NCBI GenBank assembly: GCA_027297825.1
Contig: JAPUHH010000087.1
Location: forward strand, 1 to 7,949
DNA from: Gammaproteobacteria bacterium
Lineage (GTDB): Bacteria; Pseudomonadota; Gammaproteobacteria; UBA4575
Direction: 5' to 3'
Length of the DNA: 7,949 nt
Shown here: piece by piece, positions 6,255 to 7,949 of the stretch
Layout: each line of letters begins with the position of its first letter
How positions within the stretch are numbered: position 1 is the stretch's first letter
Translations under genes and position numbers: made by a program
The notes under the pieces: model-generated
The model's database searches: none
What the model saw: the letters and a program-made list of their open reading frames with translations, nothing else
What the model was told of the DNA's origin: nothing

Positions 6255-6449
6255 TTAAGTGGTAACTTGAGGGCCTTTTGATTTATTCGTGCACAAGTAT
6301 CTTGCGTCTAAAGCGTCCAGCATCTGAAGGGCATTTCCTGCGGGCACCAAACTTTGTAATTGCTTCATGCATTGCTCTACCTTCTGCATCCGTGCAGTCG
6401 TTCGTAATAGCACGCTGTTACGTGCGATTCGCACCTTGATTCTGACCAT
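6255..6449 (-). CDS. Doubtful 64-aa basic ORF between hflD and acnA
   Basis: ATG 6449 to TAA 6255 encodes 64 residues, very basic at the start (MVRIKVRIARNSVLLRTTAR), then a possibly helical middle (VEQCMKQLQSL and ALQMLDALDARYL). I recognise no family, and there is no signal peptide or membrane segment. The upstream AAGAAG is about 15 bases from the ATG, too far for a good ribosome binding site. The same frame is open back to the TAG stop of hflD, so it could equally be an unselected open stretch. Its stop touches the stem-loop at 6226-6254, which is mild support. More likely than not it is not a gene. Confidence 0.2.
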   Translation of the reverse strand: MVRIKVRIARNSVLLRTTARMQKVEQCMKQLQSLVPAGNALQMLDALDARYLCTNKSKGPQVTT

Positions 6450-6497
6450 TTTCGTTCGCCATTTACTTCTTCCAGAAACAACCAGAGGTTTCTTAAT

Positions 6498-7121
6498 CTA
6501 AATATGTTTTTGTAAGGCAGCAATGTTTTTGAGTATGGAATTTCTCCCAAATAGTAATGCCCAGCGTCTCCCATCCGCTTGTCTCCATAGTGTGAGGGCA
6601 CGTATCCCCGCTAGTAATAGGGCTCGGATCATGCCTGCATGTTGCTCGGTCTTAAGATAACTGGGATTGCCTTCGATAATGATTTTTGGGCCTAAAGGGC
6701 TGATATTTTCACGATAAATCAGCCCTAGATCTTGTGCGATCTCCATCAAGGATATTTCAGTCGAATCATATTGTGCATCAATTCGCTCAATTTGACCGCC
6801 AATCGAGGACATTGTGCGTGAATTCGTTTGTAGCTTATTTTCAAGATACATGAGGTTAATGGCATAACGTGTTCGTTCTATGGCACGTTTATCTTGGCGT
6901 TTTTCAAGCGTTTCTTTAAGTGCACGCAAGCCAAGGCCAAGATTGTTAAGGGATCCATAAACATCGATAAAGTTATCCGAATTAATTTTTAATAGGCTCT
7001 CAATAGTAGGTAGCAGACATGAATGCGAAGTTTCACCCTCCCACGCAACTTGTTGAACTAAGGCTAAGGATTGATATAAACCCGCAAGTGCGATGGTTTG
7101 ATTAGTTGTTATTTTAAACAT
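6498..7121 (-). CDS. hflD: HflD family protein
   Basis: This 207-aa protein matches HflD (213 aa in E. coli) along its length: an N-terminal ITTNQTIALAGLYQSLALVQ, then LVQQVAWEG, RYAINLMYLENKL in the middle, and the most conserved part near the end, IYRENISPLGPKIIIEGNPS followed by MIRALLLAGIRALTLWRQ and LLFGRNSI. HflD is a helical, membrane-associated protein; in E. coli it affects the phage lambda lysis-lysogeny choice by binding CII, but its role in the host is not well settled. It lies nine bases after mnmA on the same strand, as in many gammaproteobacteria, so the two are surely co-transcribed. The ATG at 7121 has no strong Shine-Dalgarno, which suggests translational coupling to mnmA. 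In E. coli purB follows hflD; here acnA does. Confidence 0.93.
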   Translation of the reverse strand: MFKITTNQTIALAGLYQSLALVQQVAWEGETSHSCLLPTIESLLKINSDNFIDVYGSLNNLGLGLRALKETLEKRQDKRAIERTRYAINLMYLENKLQTNSRTMSSIGGQIERIDAQYDSTEISLMEIAQDLGLIYRENISPLGPKIIIEGNPSYLKTEQHAGMIRALLLAGIRALTLWRQADGRRWALLFGRNSILKNIAALQKHI

Positions 7122-7130
7122 CTAGTATTA

Positions 7131-7949
7131 TTAAGTTCTGCGCGCTTTAATAATACCACCGCCTAAGCAGGTATCTTGCTGATAAAACACTACGCTTTGG
7201 CCAGGGGTAACTGCCCATTGAGGGTTAACAAATGAAATTTCATAATTCGTATCTGTAATAGCATTAATCACGCAAGGTTGATCCGCTTGGCGGTAACGTA
7301 TTTTTGCTTTTATGTTCTGTGCATCTGAAGGTGGGCTTCCTGCAATCCAATGAATCTCTTGTGTAAGGATGGTGGAGTGAAATAGGGCAGAGTGGTCGTG
7401 TCCTTGGGCAACGAACAGCTGGTTTGTGGTGATATCTTTATCTACCACATACCACGGGTCTTCCGGTAAATTACGTTGTCCGCCAATGCCTAACCCCTGG
7501 CGTTGGCCCATGGTATAAAACATGACCCCCTCATGTGAGCCAATAGCTTCACCTTTTAATGTAACAATGTCACCCGGTTGGGCAGGGATGTATTTTTTTA
7601 AAAAGTCTTTAAATTTTCGTTCGCCAATAAAACAAATACCAGTACTGTCTTTTTTGTCATGCACTGCAAAGTTTTCTGCTTTAGCAATCGCGCGCACATC
7701 GGATTTAGGCATTTCACCCAATGGGAAAAGCGCTTTCTCTAGTTGATTCGCGCTTAACGTATGCAGGAAATAGCTTTGATCTTTATTTGCATCATTGCCT
7801 TTTTTTAAGTTCGTCGAAGATTTGTCAGTTTCGCAACGTGCATAGTGGCCCGTAGCAATGTAATCGCAATTTAGGGCAATTGCATAATCTAGAAAAGCAC
7901 GAAATTTGATTTCTTTGTTGCAAATAATATCTGGATTGGGCGTGCGACC
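7131..7949 (-). CDS. mnmA: tRNA-specific 2-thiouridylase MnmA, N-terminus outside window
   Basis: The visible 272 residues are the C-terminal three quarters of MnmA, which puts sulfur on U34 of tRNAs for Lys, Glu and Gln, using ATP and sulfur relayed to it. Both catalytic cysteines are present: Cys10 of the visible part in GRTPNPDIICNKEIKF (the E. coli Cys102 position) and Cys106 in DSTGICFIGERKF (the Cys199 position), 96 residues apart against 97 in E. coli. Other family motifs are IATGHYAR, NKDQSYFLH, LGEMPKSDVRAIA, FYTMGQRQGLGIGG and WAVTPGQSVVFY, ending in GGGIIKARRT. About 92 N-terminal residues with the ATP-binding loop lie beyond the right edge. The frame is open to the edge of the window, so the Leu/Met at 7721 is internal. 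It heads the mnmA-hflD operon. Confidence 0.97.
   Translation of the reverse strand, partial: GRTPNPDIICNKEIKFRAFLDYAIALNCDYIATGHYARCETDKSSTNLKKGNDANKDQSYFLHTLSANQLEKALFPLGEMPKSDVRAIAKAENFAVHDKKDSTGICFIGERKFKDFLKKYIPAQPGDIVTLKGEAIGSHEGVMFYTMGQRQGLGIGGQRNLPEDPWYVVDKDITTNQLFVAQGHDHSALFHSTILTQEIHWIAGSPPSDAQNIKAKIRYRQADQPCVINAITDTNYEISFVNPQWAVTPGQSVVFYQQDTCLGGGIIKARRT

Larger units (their letters stand above)
6166..6497. other. Gap between hflD and acnA: acnA leader region
   Basis: This stretch of 332 bases contains the acnA ribosome binding site (6171-6176), a stem-loop (6226-6254), a minus-strand GATAAT at 6225-6220 that could serve as a -10 box for acnA but lacks a matching -35, and a 64-codon ORF (6255-6449) of doubtful reality. 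No known RNA motif was recognised. Confidence 0.5.

Noticed and set aside
6377..6601. 74-codon minus-strand frame overlapping the end of hflD
   Set aside because: It is a different frame from hflD, which is conserved there; no recognisable protein and no good start.
7522..7746. 74-codon plus-strand frame
   Set aside because: It is antisense to mnmA, across its catalytic Cys region.
1..7949. Search for tRNA, rRNA, CRISPR arrays, transposases, integrases and defence genes
   Set aside because: None were seen on either strand by reading; the dispersed palindromes are too few and too widely spaced for a CRISPR array.

Overview
The window looks like ordinary chromosome of a gammaproteobacterium with moderate to low G+C. 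The support is the mnmA-hflD gene pair, since hflD is essentially a gammaproteobacterial gene, and an AcnA-type aconitase close to the enterobacterial and Legionella form. The genus cannot be fixed from this stretch. All recognisable genes except two small ones near 1.5-2.0 kb are on the minus strand, so the window reads from right to left.

Right part (7949 to 3505): the 3' three quarters of mnmA (tRNA 2-thiouridylase) is followed after 9 bases by hflD. A 332-base gap follows, with a doubtful 64-codon reading frame and a stem-loop, and then the complete acnA (886 aa) with a strong ribosome binding site. A clear rho-independent terminator follows acnA. It reaches to within a few bases of the next gene, an EamA/DMT-family membrane transporter (2557-3444), whose start is therefore best placed at 3444.

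Left part (2556 to 1): this is sparse and poorly conserved. It holds about 590 bases without a recognisable gene but with a plus-strand terminator, two small plus-strand membrane-protein genes (one apparently frameshifted), a frameshifted gene for a secreted SYLF/YSC84-domain protein, and the 5' part of a lipoprotein of the phospholipase D/cardiolipin synthase family that runs off the left edge. Four copies of a roughly 30-bp imperfect palindrome lie in the left part and none were noticed in the right part.

The housekeeping genes do not form a single pathway: tRNA modification (mnmA), its conserved companion hflD, the TCA cycle (acnA) and a transporter of unknown substrate. I see no defence system, mobile element, CRISPR array, tRNA or rRNA. 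The points most worth a second look are the dispersed palindromes, two frameshifts that would each be repaired by one C in a short C run, a Gly-to-Arg change in a conserved aconitase motif, the terminator abutting the transporter start, and an unassigned terminator with a possible small transcript or 40-codon ORF upstream.
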